This document shows, in pieces, positions 51,747 through 61,658 of a stretch of 64,000 nt of DNA. The position numbers and the translations under genes were made by a program. The stretch comes from Methanolobus chelungpuianus. GTDB lineage: Archaea; Halobacteriota; Methanosarcinia; Methanosarcinales; Methanosarcinaceae. Below the pieces are notes generated by a model. The model did not search any database. It had not been told where the DNA came from and worked only from the letters and a program-made list of their open reading frames with translations. The DNA lies in contig NZ_JTEO01000004.1 in the NCBI RefSeq assembly GCF_024500045.1, forward strand, positions 558,001 to 622,000, given 5' to 3'. The number at the start of each line of letters is the position of its first letter. The first letter of the stretch is position 1.

Positions 51747-52934
51747 ATGAACAGACTGGAAAAATCATGTCGTTTACTAGTGCTCCTTGCGCTCGTCACA
51801 GGTTCTGTGATATCTCTCGGATGCATTTCCGAACCCGTGCAGAAACTAAGTGCATACCTTTCTCCTTCCTCCACCACCTTGCTGCAGGACGGGAAGGTCT
51901 ATGATCCCGATCCATCAAGGCTGACCGTGCCGATGATACCGGCGCAGGCTCCTTTCAGGTACGAGGGCAAGCCAGATGCAGGAGAGAAGAGATCCTCTCC
52001 CGGATACCAGCTTGCGAGCAGTTACTATTACACTGCATTCTATGAAGGCAGTGACGGAGTGACAGGCATCTATATTGAGAATATGGGGGATTACACCATA
52101 TTCGCTTACGAATTCGGCCTGCTTGACGTAAGCACCGGCAACTGGTACGGACGGGAAACCGGTACTACTATTATCCCGGGAGAGAAAAAGAAGCTGGGAA
52201 ATGTGGCCGTGCATGTGCCGGCAGGCTCAGAAGATATAAGATTGAAACTGGGCCTGTCAATACTTGCTAAGACGCAATCTGGCCAATGGTATGATTACGG
52301 CAGGCAGTACTTCGAGGAATTCACTATCGATGCACAGCAGCAACCCACGATGGAAAGCCCGGAATACCTTTCCAATCCTAGAAGTTCCTTCTATCTGATA
52401 AATGATAAGGTGGACCCATATAACACGGAAGTCCGCAAAATGGCAGCAGTCTCCGCGAAAAAGTATCCCGGGCCTTACAGTGTTTACCAGTTGTGTTCCC
52501 TTTTTGATGATACGAAGAACAGGATCGATTATATCAATGATCCGAGGGGGAGGGATATGTGGTCCCCTCCGGGAGACACATTGCTTATAGGGGCCGGCGA
52601 CTGTGACGATTATGCAATATTGCTGGCCTCGCTGGTGGAATCCATCGGAGGCACTGCAAGGATATATCTTACTGACACACATGCCTTTGCAGCCGTGTAT
52701 ATCGGGGATGAAGACAACACCCGGTCAGTGGTTGAAGGTGTACGCCAGTATTACGGTGACCTGCCCGTATACTACACAACAGATGAGTACGGGTCCTGGC
52801 TTCTTATGGATCCGACCTCAAGCGTTTATGCGGGAGGTCTTCCCGCGGGCGCAGCGCCTGTTAACGGGGGATGGACATTCCAGAATACCTCGCAGGTTAT
52901 CGCAATAGATATCGCGCCCAATGATCAGGAGTAA
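51747..52934 (+). CDS. transglutaminase-like lipoprotein
   Basis: The 395-aa product begins MNRLEKSCRLLVLLALVTGS and has lipobox ISLGC, so it is exported and lipid-anchored. Residues about 40-190 form a beta-rich region (YYYTAFYEGSDGVTGIYIEN; AYEFGLLDVSTGNWYGRETG). The C-terminal part is a transglutaminase-like domain with the triad Cys in LIGAGDCDDYAILLASLVES, His in IYLTDTHAFAAVYIGDEDN and Asp in GSWLLMDPTSSVYAGGLP. Such domains act as peptidases or cross-linkers on the cell surface. It lies 3 bases before truD and probably shares its transcript, though the functions look unrelated. Confidence 0.9.
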   Translation: MNRLEKSCRLLVLLALVTGSVISLGCISEPVQKLSAYLSPSSTTLLQDGKVYDPDPSRLTVPMIPAQAPFRYEGKPDAGEKRSSPGYQLASSYYYTAFYEGSDGVTGIYIENMGDYTIFAYEFGLLDVSTGNWYGRETGTTIIPGEKKKLGNVAVHVPAGSEDIRLKLGLSILAKTQSGQWYDYGRQYFEEFTIDAQQQPTMESPEYLSNPRSSFYLINDKVDPYNTEVRKMAAVSAKKYPGPYSVYQLCSLFDDTKNRIDYINDPRGRDMWSPPGDTLLIGAGDCDDYAILLASLVESIGGTARIYLTDTHAFAAVYIGDEDNTRSVVEGVRQYYGDLPVYYTTDEYGSWLLMDPTSSVYAGGLPAGAAPVNGGWTFQNTSQVIAIDIAPNDQE

Positions 52935-52937
52935 ATC

Positions 52938-54254
52938 ATGAACATACCACCTGTAGAAAAACAGATAGGCATAGAACTGTACTCTACAACCCTGCCGGGA
53001 ATCGGCGGGGAGCTGAGGCAGGAGATCGAGGATTTCATAGTAACAGAAATAAGTAACCGTGAGGAGGGCAGTTCCGGAAAACAGCTCATCCTTGAGCTTA
53101 CCAAAAGCAACTGGGACATGCATCACCTGGTCAGGGACATGTCCCGGAAACTGGGCATCAGCCAGAAGCGCATCAGCTTTGCCGGTACAAAGGACAAGAG
53201 GGCAAAGACCACACAGAAGATCAGCATATATGACCTGAAGGAGGAAGAGATAGGAAATTTCTACCTAAAGGATGTGGAGCTGAAGGTGATCGGCAGGTCC
53301 CCCAGGTCCGTTGAGCTTGGCGACCTTTTCGGGAACGAGTTCGTGATCACAGTAAGGGATATAGGATACGGGACAGAGGAACTGAAAACAATCCTTGACG
53401 GGATAACAGCGCAGATAAAGGACTCCGGAGGGGTTCCCAACTTTTTCGGCATACAGCGGTTCGGAGCCGCCAGACCCGTGACGCATCTTGTGGGCAGGGA
53501 GATACTGCAGGGGGATTTCGAAAAGGCTGCACTGACCTACATAGCCAGGTCTTTCCCTGATGAGCAGGAGGATGCGCGGGAGGTGCGTGACCGTGTGTGG
53601 GATACTCATGACTTTGCAGAAGGGCTGAAAATGTACCCACTGCGTCTCAGGCACGAGAGGGCGATGATGCATTATCTTGCTGAGAACCCCGGGGACTATG
53701 CCGGCTCCTTCACTGTACTTGCCCAGAACATCAGCAAGATGTTCGTGCATGCCTGGCAGTCATATATGTTCAACCGCATCATCTGCAGGCGCATAGAAGA
53801 AGGTCTCCCGCTTGACGCTGCAGTGCCTGGAGACATTGTATGTTTCAAGAACAAGGAAGGGCTTCCTGATGTAAGTAAAACCCAGCAGGTCACAGAGGAG
53901 AACCTTGAGGGCATGAACAACCTCGTTAAAAGGAGGAGAGCCTTTGTGACAGCACCCCTTATCGGCTACGATACTCCCCTTGCATCAGGTGTCCAGGGGA
54001 AGATCGAAAGGGAGATATTCGAGGAAGCAGGCATCCATGCAGAAAGTTTCAGGGTGAAGGGGCTGCCGGAGCTGGCTTCGGCCGGACTGCGCAGAGAGAT
54101 GCTGCTACACTGTGAGCCCTCCTTTGAAACATCGGAAGATGAGCTCAATCCGGGAAAGACCAAGGCTGTCCTGAGCTTCATGCTTCCCAAGGGGAGCTAT
54201 GCAACAACCGTCCTTCGTGAATACATGAAGGTCGAGCCGATGAAAATGAGTTGA
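52938..54254 (+). CDS. truD: TruD, tRNA pseudouridine(13) synthase
   Basis: The 438-aa protein is the archaeal-length TruD. It has the start GIELYSTTLPGIGGELRQEI, then EDFIVTEIS, and the catalytic Asp in SFAGTKDKRAKTTQKISIYD; VPNFFGIQRFGAARPVTHLV marks the TRUD-domain insertion, and KMFVHAWQSYMFNRIICRRI and VLREYMKVEP close the fold. It makes pseudouridine at position 13 of some tRNAs. AGGAGTAAATC overlaps the upstream stop and lies before ATG 52938, so it is coupled to the lipoprotein gene. Length and motifs are all regular. Confidence 0.97.
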   Translation: MNIPPVEKQIGIELYSTTLPGIGGELRQEIEDFIVTEISNREEGSSGKQLILELTKSNWDMHHLVRDMSRKLGISQKRISFAGTKDKRAKTTQKISIYDLKEEEIGNFYLKDVELKVIGRSPRSVELGDLFGNEFVITVRDIGYGTEELKTILDGITAQIKDSGGVPNFFGIQRFGAARPVTHLVGREILQGDFEKAALTYIARSFPDEQEDAREVRDRVWDTHDFAEGLKMYPLRLRHERAMMHYLAENPGDYAGSFTVLAQNISKMFVHAWQSYMFNRIICRRIEEGLPLDAAVPGDIVCFKNKEGLPDVSKTQQVTEENLEGMNNLVKRRRAFVTAPLIGYDTPLASGVQGKIEREIFEEAGIHAESFRVKGLPELASAGLRREMLLHCEPSFETSEDELNPGKTKAVLSFMLPKGSYATTVLREYMKVEPMKMS

Positions 54255-54305
54255 AGGGAGAGATCCCTTCCGGCATTTATTGAAAAGCCAGTACCCTTTG
54301 TTCTT

Positions 54306-55886
54306 TCAGGATATCATTGACTCAATGAATGCCCTGAAAGGCGGGGAGGGCCTGCCGGGCCTGGACTTGAACTCCGGGTGGAACTGGGATCCGAAGAAAA
54401 ATTTCTTCCCGGGGATCTCCGCAATTTCCATCCTGTTCCTGTTCCTGCCTGAGAACACCATGCCCTTTTCCTCTATCCTGTCCACGAAGTTGGGATTGAC
54501 CTCATACCTGTGCCTGTGGCGCTCTATTACCTTTGAACAGCCATAGACACATTCTGCGAGGGAGCCTGCTTTTAGGTCGGCTTCGTAATCCCCGAGCCTC
54601 ATCGTGGCGCCCATGTCAACCACATTCTCCTGTTCAGGAAGTATGTCAATTACCGGGTAGGGGGTATTCTCATCGAACTCCGTGCTGTTGGCATTCTCCA
54701 TCCCAACCACGTGCCTTGCAAACTCAACAACGGAAAGCTGCATTCCGAGACACAGTCCGAGATAGGGGATGTCATTCTCGCGGGCGTACCTGATGGCCAT
54801 TATCTTGCCTTCGACACCACGTTCGCCAAAACCTCCTGGAACCAGTATCCCGTCGTACTTTGACAGGGTGGCCACCAGGGACGGGTCCTTTTCGAACGAT
54901 TCGGCGTTGATCCAGGTAGCACAGTAGTTAACTCCGCATGCGATCGCTGCATGCTTGATGGAGGCACTGATGCTGAGATAGGAATCCTCAAGGTGGGTAT
55001 ATTTTCCCACGATCCCGATGTTGACCTTGCCCCTGAGATTATGCATCCTGTCCACCATCTCCACCCAGGAGCTGTCCTGGATGTCCGACTGGAGGTTCAT
55101 GAACTTCATCAGGTAGTCTGTCAGCCCTTCCTTTTCCATCATGAGAGGGACCTCGTAGATATCCTTTGCATCATGGGCGCTTATGACAGCCTCTTCAGGC
55201 ACATCACAGAAGAGTGCTATCTTCGAGATAGTGCTGTCAAGCAAAGGTTCCTTGCACCTGGTCACAATGACGTTGGGTGTCAGTCCGAGCTCCCTGAGCT
55301 CCTTCACGGAGTGCTGGGTGGGCTTTGTCTTCTGGTCTCCCTGAGGGTCCAGGGGCACGAGGGTAACGTGGACGAATGCCAGATCGCCCTTAGGCTCTTC
55401 CCTGTGCATCTGCCTGACCGCTTCCAGGAAAGGCATGCTCTCGATGTCACCGACAGTACCGCCCACTTCTACAAGGCACACATCGGCGCCGCTCTTTGCA
55501 GCAACCTTCCTTATGCGGTCCTTGATCTCGTTGGTTATATGGGGGATTATCTGCACGGTCTTGCCAAGGTATTCGCCACGTCGCTCCTTTGAGATGACTG
55601 CCTGGTAGACCTTACCCGTTGTCAGGTTGTGCTCCCTGGTAAGCTCGGTATCAAGGAAACGCTCGTAATTACCAAGATCAAGATCGACCTCGCCGCCGTC
55701 CTTCAGCACAAAGACCTCTCCGTGCTGGAAAGGGCTCATGGTGCCTGCATCGATATTGATGTAAGGATCTATCTTGATGGCCGTTACCTTGTAGCCCCTG
55801 TTCTTCAGGTTGCGCCCGATAGAAGCGGTGGTTATTCCCTTACCGAGCCCGCTCATTACTCCGCCGGTCACTATAATATACTTCAT
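54306..55886 (-). CDS. pyrG: CTP synthase
   Basis: The 526-aa product (from ATG 55886; three extra in-frame codons are upstream) makes CTP from UTP, ATP and glutamine. The synthase domain has [20 protein letters not shown] and [40 protein letters not shown]; the class I glutaminase at about residue 290 on has [20 protein letters not shown] and the nucleophile Cys in [20 protein letters not shown], with the His and Glu in [20 protein letters not shown]. It is the last gene of a leftward unit with the DUF7524-like and Trm112-like genes, 17 bases after the former. Confidence 0.97.
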   Translation of the reverse strand: MKYIIVTGGVMSGLGKGITTASIGRNLKNRGYKVTAIKIDPYINIDAGTMSPFQHGEVFVLKDGGEVDLDLGNYERFLDTELTREHNLTTGKVYQAVISKERRGEYLGKTVQIIPHITNEIKDRIRKVAAKSGADVCLVEVGGTVGDIESMPFLEAVRQMHREEPKGDLAFVHVTLVPLDPQGDQKTKPTQHSVKELRELGLTPNVIVTRCKEPLLDSTISKIALFCDVPEEAVISAHDAKDIYEVPLMMEKEGLTDYLMKFMNLQSDIQDSSWVEMVDRMHNLRGKVNIGIVGKYTHLEDSYLSISASIKHAAIACGVNYCATWINAESFEKDPSLVATLSKYDGILVPGGFGERGVEGKIMAIRYARENDIPYLGLCLGMQLSVVEFARHVVGMENANSTEFDENTPYPVIDILPEQENVVDMGATMRLGDYEADLKAGSLAECVYGCSKVIERHRHRYEVNPNFVDRIEEKGMVFSGRNRNRMEIAEIPGKKFFFGSQFHPEFKSRPGRPSPPFRAFIESMIS

Positions 55887-55903
55887 GTGATGCATCGCCT
55901 TTT

Positions 55904-56599
55904 TTATTTGAATATAGGAAGTCTGATCAACAGATATGCCATTAGGAAGGTCAGGAGGATCGAATAGAGGACTGAAGGATAGAACCCGAAGAAAGGCTCG
56001 AAGTCTATGGAAAGCAATATCATTGCCACGATCACTACAGCCATCAGGAACACAACAGCTGCTGCCAGGTACACGGACCTGGAGGATGTCAGGTCAAGGA
56101 CCGACCTTAGCAATTGCAATGAGATGTCCGGAATCTGCGCGCTCCAGTTTTCCCTCTTATCCCTGCGTGCTTCTTTGCGCGTATCCTTACCTGAGCCTGA
56201 AGAAGACTTACGCGGGACGGACAATGAACTGTCCACGTCGACTGTGAAATTAGCGTCATCCGGGCCCGGCAGTCCTATATTGAGGTCAAAGCCCGCCTTC
56301 TTCGAGCCATAGCCCACTGTCACGAACAGCTGGCCTCTGTTGTAGAGCCTTCCTGCATAGGGTATCCTTGCTATTATCGGGATGTACTCCTCATGCCGGA
56401 CATAAGGGTTATCTTCAAGGATAGTGAGGTTCTCACGCAGGGAATCGCTGACTGACAGATTCACATGGGTGGGAGCACCATAGTTGATGATCACAAGCTC
56501 AAAGCTTCGTTCCTCGCCCTGGGACAAAGGCAGCTCAACCATAATTGATTCAAATTCAATAGAGTTGACTCCAAGCCTGTTTATGTGCACTTGTTGCAA
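55904..56599 (-). CDS. DUF7524-like membrane protein
   Basis: The 231-aa product has an N-terminal immunoglobulin-like beta region ([40 protein letters not shown]), a basic low-complexity stretch ([20 protein letters not shown]), then two or three membrane helices ([40 protein letters not shown]). The beta part, with E-x-x-I/V-P-I-x-A-R-I-P-Y, resembles the haloarchaeal DUF7524 family as I remember it. Start may be TTG 56599 or GTG 56590. It lies between the Trm112-like gene (17 bases upstream) and pyrG. Function is unknown; the position next to pyrG is worth comparing in related genomes. Confidence 0.7.
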   Translation of the reverse strand: MQQVHINRLGVNSIEFESIMVELPLSQGEERSFELVIINYGAPTHVNLSVSDSLRENLTILEDNPYVRHEEYIPIIARIPYAGRLYNRGQLFVTVGYGSKKAGFDLNIGLPGPDDANFTVDVDSSLSVPRKSSSGSGKDTRKEARRDKRENWSAQIPDISLQLLRSVLDLTSSRSVYLAAAVVFLMAVVIVAMILLSIDFEPFFGFYPSVLYSILLTFLMAYLLIRLPIFK

Positions 56600-56616
56600 T
56601 TGTATGTCCCCGCCGC

Positions 56617-56799
56617 TTATTCCCTGAGCTCAGGAGGAAGCATGTTCGGAATGCCCTCTTCAATGGGATAGTATTCGTTACATCTCGGACAGTAAAGAGT
56701 CCCGGAAATAACCTCGTTCCCGTCCTCTTTCTCAATATTGAGGATAAGGTCGCCTTTGCATACAGGGCAGGCAAGAATTTCCATAAGGTCCTTTTTCAT
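56617..56799 (-). CDS. Trm112-like zinc protein
   Basis: The 60-aa product MKKDLMEILACPVCKGDLIL has four zinc-binding Cys in two pairs (CPVC; CPRC in GTLYCPRCNEYYPIEEGIPN), ending MLPPELRE. It matches the Trm112 family (PF03966), whose eukaryotic and archaeal members bind and activate several methyltransferases that modify tRNA, rRNA and release factor. The same pattern also occurs in bacterial YcaR proteins. It is the first gene of the leftward unit ending in pyrG. Confidence 0.92.
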   Translation of the reverse strand: MKKDLMEILACPVCKGDLILNIEKEDGNEVISGTLYCPRCNEYYPIEEGIPNMLPPELRE

Positions 56800-56902
56800 G
56801 TCGATCAGTACCTACCAATATATTACAATGATATAAGTTTTTGCAGGCGGGATTTCCTCCGGATAGATATCTTAATTAGGCTCCTGCCTTCTACCATATG
56901 GC

Positions 56903-57841
56903 ATGCCCTCCATTCTCATCAGTGCCCTGGATTTCGCTATCCCTGTACTCATAGTGATATTTATAGGCCTGTTCGGGACCGCCGTCCTTATAGAACTGGG
57001 CCTGATGCAGAGATTGTCCCGTTTCGCAAGCCCTATATTCAGGTTCACGAACCTTCCCGATACCTGTGCCTCCTCCTTTGTGGTATCCATGGGCTCCACG
57101 GTCGCAGCCAATACCATGGTGGTCAATTTCAGGGACAGCGGATGCATAAATAACAGGGAGGCAGTGCTGTGTGCCGTGATGAACAGCACGCCTGCTTATG
57201 TAAGGGAGATATTCACATATCAGATCCCTATAGTACTGCCTGCCCTCGGGCCTGTGGTGGGTGGTTTCTACGTCATGGTGTTCATAGTGACAGCCATCGT
57301 GAAGGTGGTGACAGTGGTTGTTCTAAGCAAACTGCTCCTGAAGAAGAATCCATGTAAGTTCGAGGAAACCGTCACTGAGAAAAAGGTGACTCTCAGGGAA
57401 GCTGTCGTAAGGTCGCTCAGGAAGAACAAAAAACTGTTCATAAAAATATCCATGGTCTACCTTGCAATGACAACGCTGGTGTTCTACCTTCGGGACAGGG
57501 GTGCCTTTGAGGTTTTCAGCGTACTTCCCCTGGCAGACATTTTCGGCATCCCGCCTGAGAGCATAGTGCCCCTCACAAGTTTCGTTGCAAGCCCCATCCT
57601 CGGGATATCCCTGCTGGGACCCATGCTCAGCGATAACGGTATCTCTCCGCTGCAGGCAATGATAGTGCTAATGCTTGGAAGCATGTTCATGCTCCCCATA
57701 TTCAGCATCAGGACACTGCTTCCCAGATACATCTCCATATTCGGCGCACGGACAGGTACAGGGATCGTGACATTTTCCACCGGCATAAGCGTGCTTGTGA
57801 GATTTGTCATACTTCTGGTCCTTCTGTCAATGGCAGATTAG
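56903..57841 (+). CDS. nucleoside-recognition (Gate) domain membrane protein
   Basis: The 312-aa protein has eight or nine helices and the Gate-domain pattern: IPVLIVIFIGLFGTAVLIEL, SSFVVSMGSTVAANTMVVNF, TPAYVREIFTYQIPIVLPAL and SFVASPILGISLLGPMLSDN. Gate domains occur in nucleoside transporters, in FeoB partners and in sporulation proteins SpmA/B. Here the gene is alone and no FeoB is in view, so the transported ligand is not known. The start has no strong ribosome-binding site; GATATCTTAATTAGG upstream may give a leaderless mRNA. A hairpin with T-run follows it. Confidence 0.85.
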   Translation: MPSILISALDFAIPVLIVIFIGLFGTAVLIELGLMQRLSRFASPIFRFTNLPDTCASSFVVSMGSTVAANTMVVNFRDSGCINNREAVLCAVMNSTPAYVREIFTYQIPIVLPALGPVVGGFYVMVFIVTAIVKVVTVVVLSKLLLKKNPCKFEETVTEKKVTLREAVVRSLRKNKKLFIKISMVYLAMTTLVFYLRDRGAFEVFSVLPLADIFGIPPESIVPLTSFVASPILGISLLGPMLSDNGISPLQAMIVLMLGSMFMLPIFSIRTLLPRYISIFGARTGTGIVTFSTGISVLVRFVILLVLLSMAD

Positions 57842-57877
57842 GCGCTCATCAAAGTTCTGTAGGCATTGGGAAGCATT

Positions 57878-57905
57878 CTGCATGAAATTTGCAGGAGCTT
57901 TTTTT
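57878..57905 (+). terminator. hairpin plus T-run after the Gate-domain gene
   Basis: CTGCA (57878-57882) and TGCAG (57890-57894) pair around TGAAATT, followed by GAGC and seven T at 57899-57905. It is the clearest intrinsic terminator of the window. Confidence 0.6.
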
Positions 57906-57956
57906 GAACCGCTGTTGCCAATTCAGTTACCGTGTGAGTTTACCGGCAGCAGGTGA

Positions 57957-58092
57957 CTTTCTTTTTTATTAACATATATACAATAAATTAATATATTATA
58001 TAATCGTCTATATATTAACATGGCAATTTAAGCCATATAATATTTATGAATGTGTGATTCTGCACAGATAATAAAAAGGGAGATCAGACAAA
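57957..58092 (+). promoter_or_regulatory. AT-rich promoter region of the chemotaxis operon
   Basis: An AT tract spans 57960-58022 with several TATA-like repeats (ACATATATACAATAAATTAA; TATATTAACA). A box-A-like CATATAATATTTATG at 58034-58048 lies about 45-60 bases before the cheY ATG, and GGGAG at 58079-58083 is the ribosome-binding site. More than one promoter is possible. Confidence 0.5.
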
Positions 58093-58449
58093 ATGGCAAA
58101 AGTAATGATTGTGGACGACGCCGCATTTATGCGCATGGTCATCAAGGATATTCTGAAGAAGAATGGTCATGAGGTCGTGGCTGAATGTGTTGACGGACTT
58201 GACGCTGTCCAGAAGTATCCCCAGTTCAAACCGGATCTTGTCTTCATGGACATCGTTATGCCTAACATGGAAGGAACGGATGCGTTAAAGAAGATAATGC
58301 AAATGGATCCCTCTGCAAGGGTTGTTATGTGCTCATCCATAGGGCAGCAGTCTGTCGTCACTGACGCTCTCAAGAGCGGAGCCCTTGATTTCATAGTGAA
58401 GCCATTCGATGCCGCAAAGGTCCTGGAAGTTATCGGAAAAGTAATGTAA
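58093..58449 (+). CDS. cheY: CheY, chemotaxis response regulator
   Basis: The 118-aa single-domain receiver has the acidic pair Asp8-Asp9 in VMIVDDAAFMRMVIKDILKK, the phospho-acceptor Asp53 in PDLVFMDIVMPNMEGTDALK, the Ser/Thr in VVMCSSIGQQSVVTDALKSG and the Lys in DFIVKPFD. Phospho-CheY in archaea signals to the archaellum through CheF-type adaptors; none is in this window. It is the first gene of the operon and its stop abuts the cheB start. Confidence 0.95.
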   Translation: MAKVMIVDDAAFMRMVIKDILKKNGHEVVAECVDGLDAVQKYPQFKPDLVFMDIVMPNMEGTDALKKIMQMDPSARVVMCSSIGQQSVVTDALKSGALDFIVKPFDAAKVLEVIGKVM

Positions 58450-59544
58450 ATGACGATCAATGTCCTTGTAGTCGATGACTCGGCGCTGATGCGTAAAGTG
58501 ATCTCTGATATCCTCTCTGAAGATCAGGAAATAAGAGTAGTGGGAACCGCAAGGAACGGCCTTGACGCTGTGGAGAAGGTCGAAAGGCTCAAGCCGGATG
58601 TGGTCACTCTCGATGTGGAGATGCCTGCACTTGACGGGCTGCATGCGCTCGGATATATTATGAGCGAGTGCCCCACACCCGTGGTAATGCTTACGGCTGT
58701 CGACCCCAAGTCCGCTGAGAGAACCCTGAACGCTTTTGAATACGGGGCTGTGGACTTCATCCAGAAACCTTCCGGCAATATCAGCCTGAACATAATGGAC
58801 ATTGCTAACGATATCCGCTTAAAGGTAAAGATAGCGTCCAGGGTGGACCTGAAAAAGCTGGGTTTTATGGAAGAGCATGTGAACTCCCGTGAGAACGCTG
58901 AGAAGAAACAGCACGTTCCAGCTGCAAAGGCTCCTGAGGACACAAGGAAGAAGCACTTTTCAAATCAGAAGATACTGGCAATAGCTTCCTCCACAGGAGG
59001 TCCGCGGGCACTTGAGCAAGTGATCCCAAAGTTACCGGGCAATCTGAAGGTGCCGGTGGTTATAGTGCAGCATATGCCTGCAGGTTTCACGGCCTCACTC
59101 GCACAGAGGCTGGATATGCAGTCACAGCTTAGGGTTTGCGAGGCCAGGGATGGTGATGTGCTTGAGCCGGGCATAGTATACATTGCTCCAGGCAATTATC
59201 ACATGGAGATAGTGCAGAAGAACATCAACGGGCGAACATCGGAGGTCGTTTCGCTCAACCAGAATCCCCGTGAGCAGGGTGTGAGGCCCTGTGCTAACAT
59301 TCTTTTCAAATCGCTGGTCCCGCTCTACGGTCAGAATATACTGGCTGTGATCCTGACCGGCATGGGCGCTGACGGGGCTGACGGGGCCGAGGAGATCAAG
59401 AAAGCCGGCGGCAAAGTGATAGCCGAAGATGAGAGGTCCTGTGTGGTCTACGGTATGCCAAAAGCAGTTGTCCAGCGCGGCCTGTCGGATAGTGTCGTCA
59501 CTCTGGAAAAGGTCTCTGAAGAGATAGTTCAGATGCTAAGATAA
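58450..59544 (+). CDS. cheB: CheB, receptor methylesterase
   Basis: The 364-aa protein has a receiver domain (VLVVDDSALMRKVISDILSE; phospho-acceptor Asp55 in PDVVTLDVEMPALDGLHALG) and a methylesterase domain with Ser in AIASSTGGPRALEQVIPKLP, His in VVIVQHMPAGFTASLAQRLD and Asp in VILTGMGADGADGAEEIKKA. It removes methyl groups from receptors in adaptation. A basic linker of about 40 residues joins the domains. It begins immediately at the cheY stop, so translation is coupled. Confidence 0.97.
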   Translation: MTINVLVVDDSALMRKVISDILSEDQEIRVVGTARNGLDAVEKVERLKPDVVTLDVEMPALDGLHALGYIMSECPTPVVMLTAVDPKSAERTLNAFEYGAVDFIQKPSGNISLNIMDIANDIRLKVKIASRVDLKKLGFMEEHVNSRENAEKKQHVPAAKAPEDTRKKHFSNQKILAIASSTGGPRALEQVIPKLPGNLKVPVVIVQHMPAGFTASLAQRLDMQSQLRVCEARDGDVLEPGIVYIAPGNYHMEIVQKNINGRTSEVVSLNQNPREQGVRPCANILFKSLVPLYGQNILAVILTGMGADGADGAEEIKKAGGKVIAEDERSCVVYGMPKAVVQRGLSDSVVTLEKVSEEIVQMLR

Positions 59545-59604
59545 ATGGTGATCAAATATGGTGACTTACATGATTACAATGACATTGAGAGGGGTGTGAA
59601 AGAC

Positions 59605-61641
59605 ATGGACATGTCTGAATACAAGGATATCTTCAAAGCAGAGTCCGAGGAACACCTGCAGCAATTGAATGAGTCGCTTCTGGGGCTTGAACAGAACCCG
59701 AAAGAGATCGAGTACATCAATACTATGTTCCGCTCCGCACACACCCTGAAAGGAATGTCGGCAACCATGGGATTCAGCACCATTGCGGAACTGACCCATG
59801 AGATGGAGAACCTGATGGACATGGTGCGCAAATGCCAGGTAGTTGTCAGCAACTCCCTTATTGATATCCTCTTTGAATGCCTTGATACCCTGGAAGCCCT
59901 TGTGGAAAGCGTGGACAGCGGTGAAGAGGTTAATATCTCCCATCTCCAGGCCACACTTGCACAGGCCATGGAAGGTACCCTGTGCGCTATTGAGGATACG
60001 GGTGCCGGCATAAGTGAACTTGCAGCAACGATTCCGGCAGCCATGGAAGTACCATTGGCTCCCGTCCCTGTGGCAGGAGCACATATCAAGTTCTCCGAGG
60101 CTGAGACCGCGGGCATTGAACATGCACTCCAGGAAGAGTGCAGGGTCCTTGAACTGAAGGTCATGCTTGACACCTCATGCGTACTGAAGTCCGCAAGATC
60201 CACATTGGTGCTGATAAACCTGTCCAGGATAGGAAAGATCATCAAATGCGTGCCTTCTGAGGCAGATCTTGAGGATGAGAAGTTCGATCTCGATTTTACG
60301 GTTGTCCTTGCAAGCAAAGAGAGTGACGCTGCCATAAATGGTATCATCAGGAAGATCTCTGAGGTCAGGGACGTGAATATCACGCCCCTGTATGAATATG
60401 AGGGTACCGATCATGAAGCGGCTGAGAAGGAGGAGGAGACCGGCGAATCCCGTCAATGCTCCTCAGCGGTCAAGAGATCGGAGTCCGTGAAAAGCATCCA
60501 GAGCGTCAGGGTCAACATTGAGCGGCTTGACAATCTCATGAACCTGGTGGGAGAGCTGATCATCAATAAGATACGTCTGAACCAGCTTGCTTCCGATCTT
60601 AACGCCAAGAGCCTGGACGAGTCTCTTGCAAACCTGGACCGCCTTACCAATGAGATACAGAACGAAGTAATGGAAGCCAGGATGGTGCCCATCGACCAGG
60701 TCTTCAGCAGGTTCCCCCGTATGGTGAGGGATCTTGCAAAATCCGAAGGGAAGCAGGTGAACCTTGTAATCGAGGGAAAAGAGATCGAGCTTGACAGGAC
60801 CGTGCTTGACGAGATAGGAGACCCGCTTGTCCATCTCCTGCGCAATGCGGTGGATCATGGGATCGAGCCCACTGAAGAGCGTATAAGGCTTGGCAAGCCT
60901 GAGGCAGGCTTTGTAGGCCTTTCCGCCTCAAGGCAGAGGAACAGTGTCATTATCGAGGTAGAGGATGACGGAAAAGGCATGGACCCGGCACATCTCAGGG
61001 ACATTGCTGTCAAAAAAGGCATTATGACCCGTGAAGAAGTAGACAAGCTATCTGATACGGATGCCCTGAACCTAATATTCGTGGCTGGTTTCAGTGGTGC
61101 AAAGGTCGTTACGGATGTTTCCGGCAGGGGAGTCGGCATGGACGCCGTCAAGGCGAAGATAGAGGCCCTCGGAGGTACCGTAAAGGTAAGCTCGGTGCCT
61201 GGACAGGGAAGCTCCATCAAGCTGCAGCTGCCTCTCACCGTTGCCATCATCCAGTCCCTGATGGTCACCATCGCAGGCGAGACATACGCCATACCCCTTG
61301 CAAACGTGGTAAGGGATGTGGGTATCAAGGCCAGCGATATCAAGACCATCGAAGGAAAAGAGGTCATCCTGCTGCGAGGGGAAGTGCTGCCCCTGCTGAG
61401 GCTGCGCGATGTGCTCGAATGTCCTGGAGAGGCTGAGAAGAAAGAGAACCTGATAGTTGTGGTCGTGGAGCGCATGGGCAGCAACATCGGATTCGTAGTG
61501 GATCAGCTTCTGGGACAGCAGGAAGTGATCATAAAAACGCTTGACAACAAACTCTTGAAGAACACAAAAGGATTTGCAGGCGCCACCATCCTGGGGGACG
61601 GAAGCGTTGCGCTGATCCTTGACATTGCTACTATGATATGA
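59605..61641 (+). CDS. cheA: CheA, chemotaxis histidine kinase
   Basis: The start is ATG 59605, because GAGGGGTGTG at 59589-59598 precedes it; the frame is open to 59545 without a site. The 678-aa protein has the Hpt domain with the phosphorylated His46 in FRSAHTLKGMSATMGFSTIA, then a linker with a P2-like region, the dimerisation helices (VRVNIERLDNLMNLVGELII), the kinase with HLLRNAVDHGIEPTEERIRL, VEDDGKGMDPAHLRDIAVKK and DVSGRGVGMDAVKAKIEALG, and the CheW-like end (GETYAIPLANVVRDVGIKAS; GSNIGFVVDQLLGQQEVIIK). It reads receptor state and phosphorylates CheY and CheB. Confidence 0.97.
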   Translation: MDMSEYKDIFKAESEEHLQQLNESLLGLEQNPKEIEYINTMFRSAHTLKGMSATMGFSTIAELTHEMENLMDMVRKCQVVVSNSLIDILFECLDTLEALVESVDSGEEVNISHLQATLAQAMEGTLCAIEDTGAGISELAATIPAAMEVPLAPVPVAGAHIKFSEAETAGIEHALQEECRVLELKVMLDTSCVLKSARSTLVLINLSRIGKIIKCVPSEADLEDEKFDLDFTVVLASKESDAAINGIIRKISEVRDVNITPLYEYEGTDHEAAEKEEETGESRQCSSAVKRSESVKSIQSVRVNIERLDNLMNLVGELIINKIRLNQLASDLNAKSLDESLANLDRLTNEIQNEVMEARMVPIDQVFSRFPRMVRDLAKSEGKQVNLVIEGKEIELDRTVLDEIGDPLVHLLRNAVDHGIEPTEERIRLGKPEAGFVGLSASRQRNSVIIEVEDDGKGMDPAHLRDIAVKKGIMTREEVDKLSDTDALNLIFVAGFSGAKVVTDVSGRGVGMDAVKAKIEALGGTVKVSSVPGQGSSIKLQLPLTVAIIQSLMVTIAGETYAIPLANVVRDVGIKASDIKTIEGKEVILLRGEVLPLLRLRDVLECPGEAEKKENLIVVVVERMGSNIGFVVDQLLGQQEVIIKTLDNKLLKNTKGFAGATILGDGSVALILDIATMI

Positions 61642-61658
61642 TAATATGAGGGTATAAT

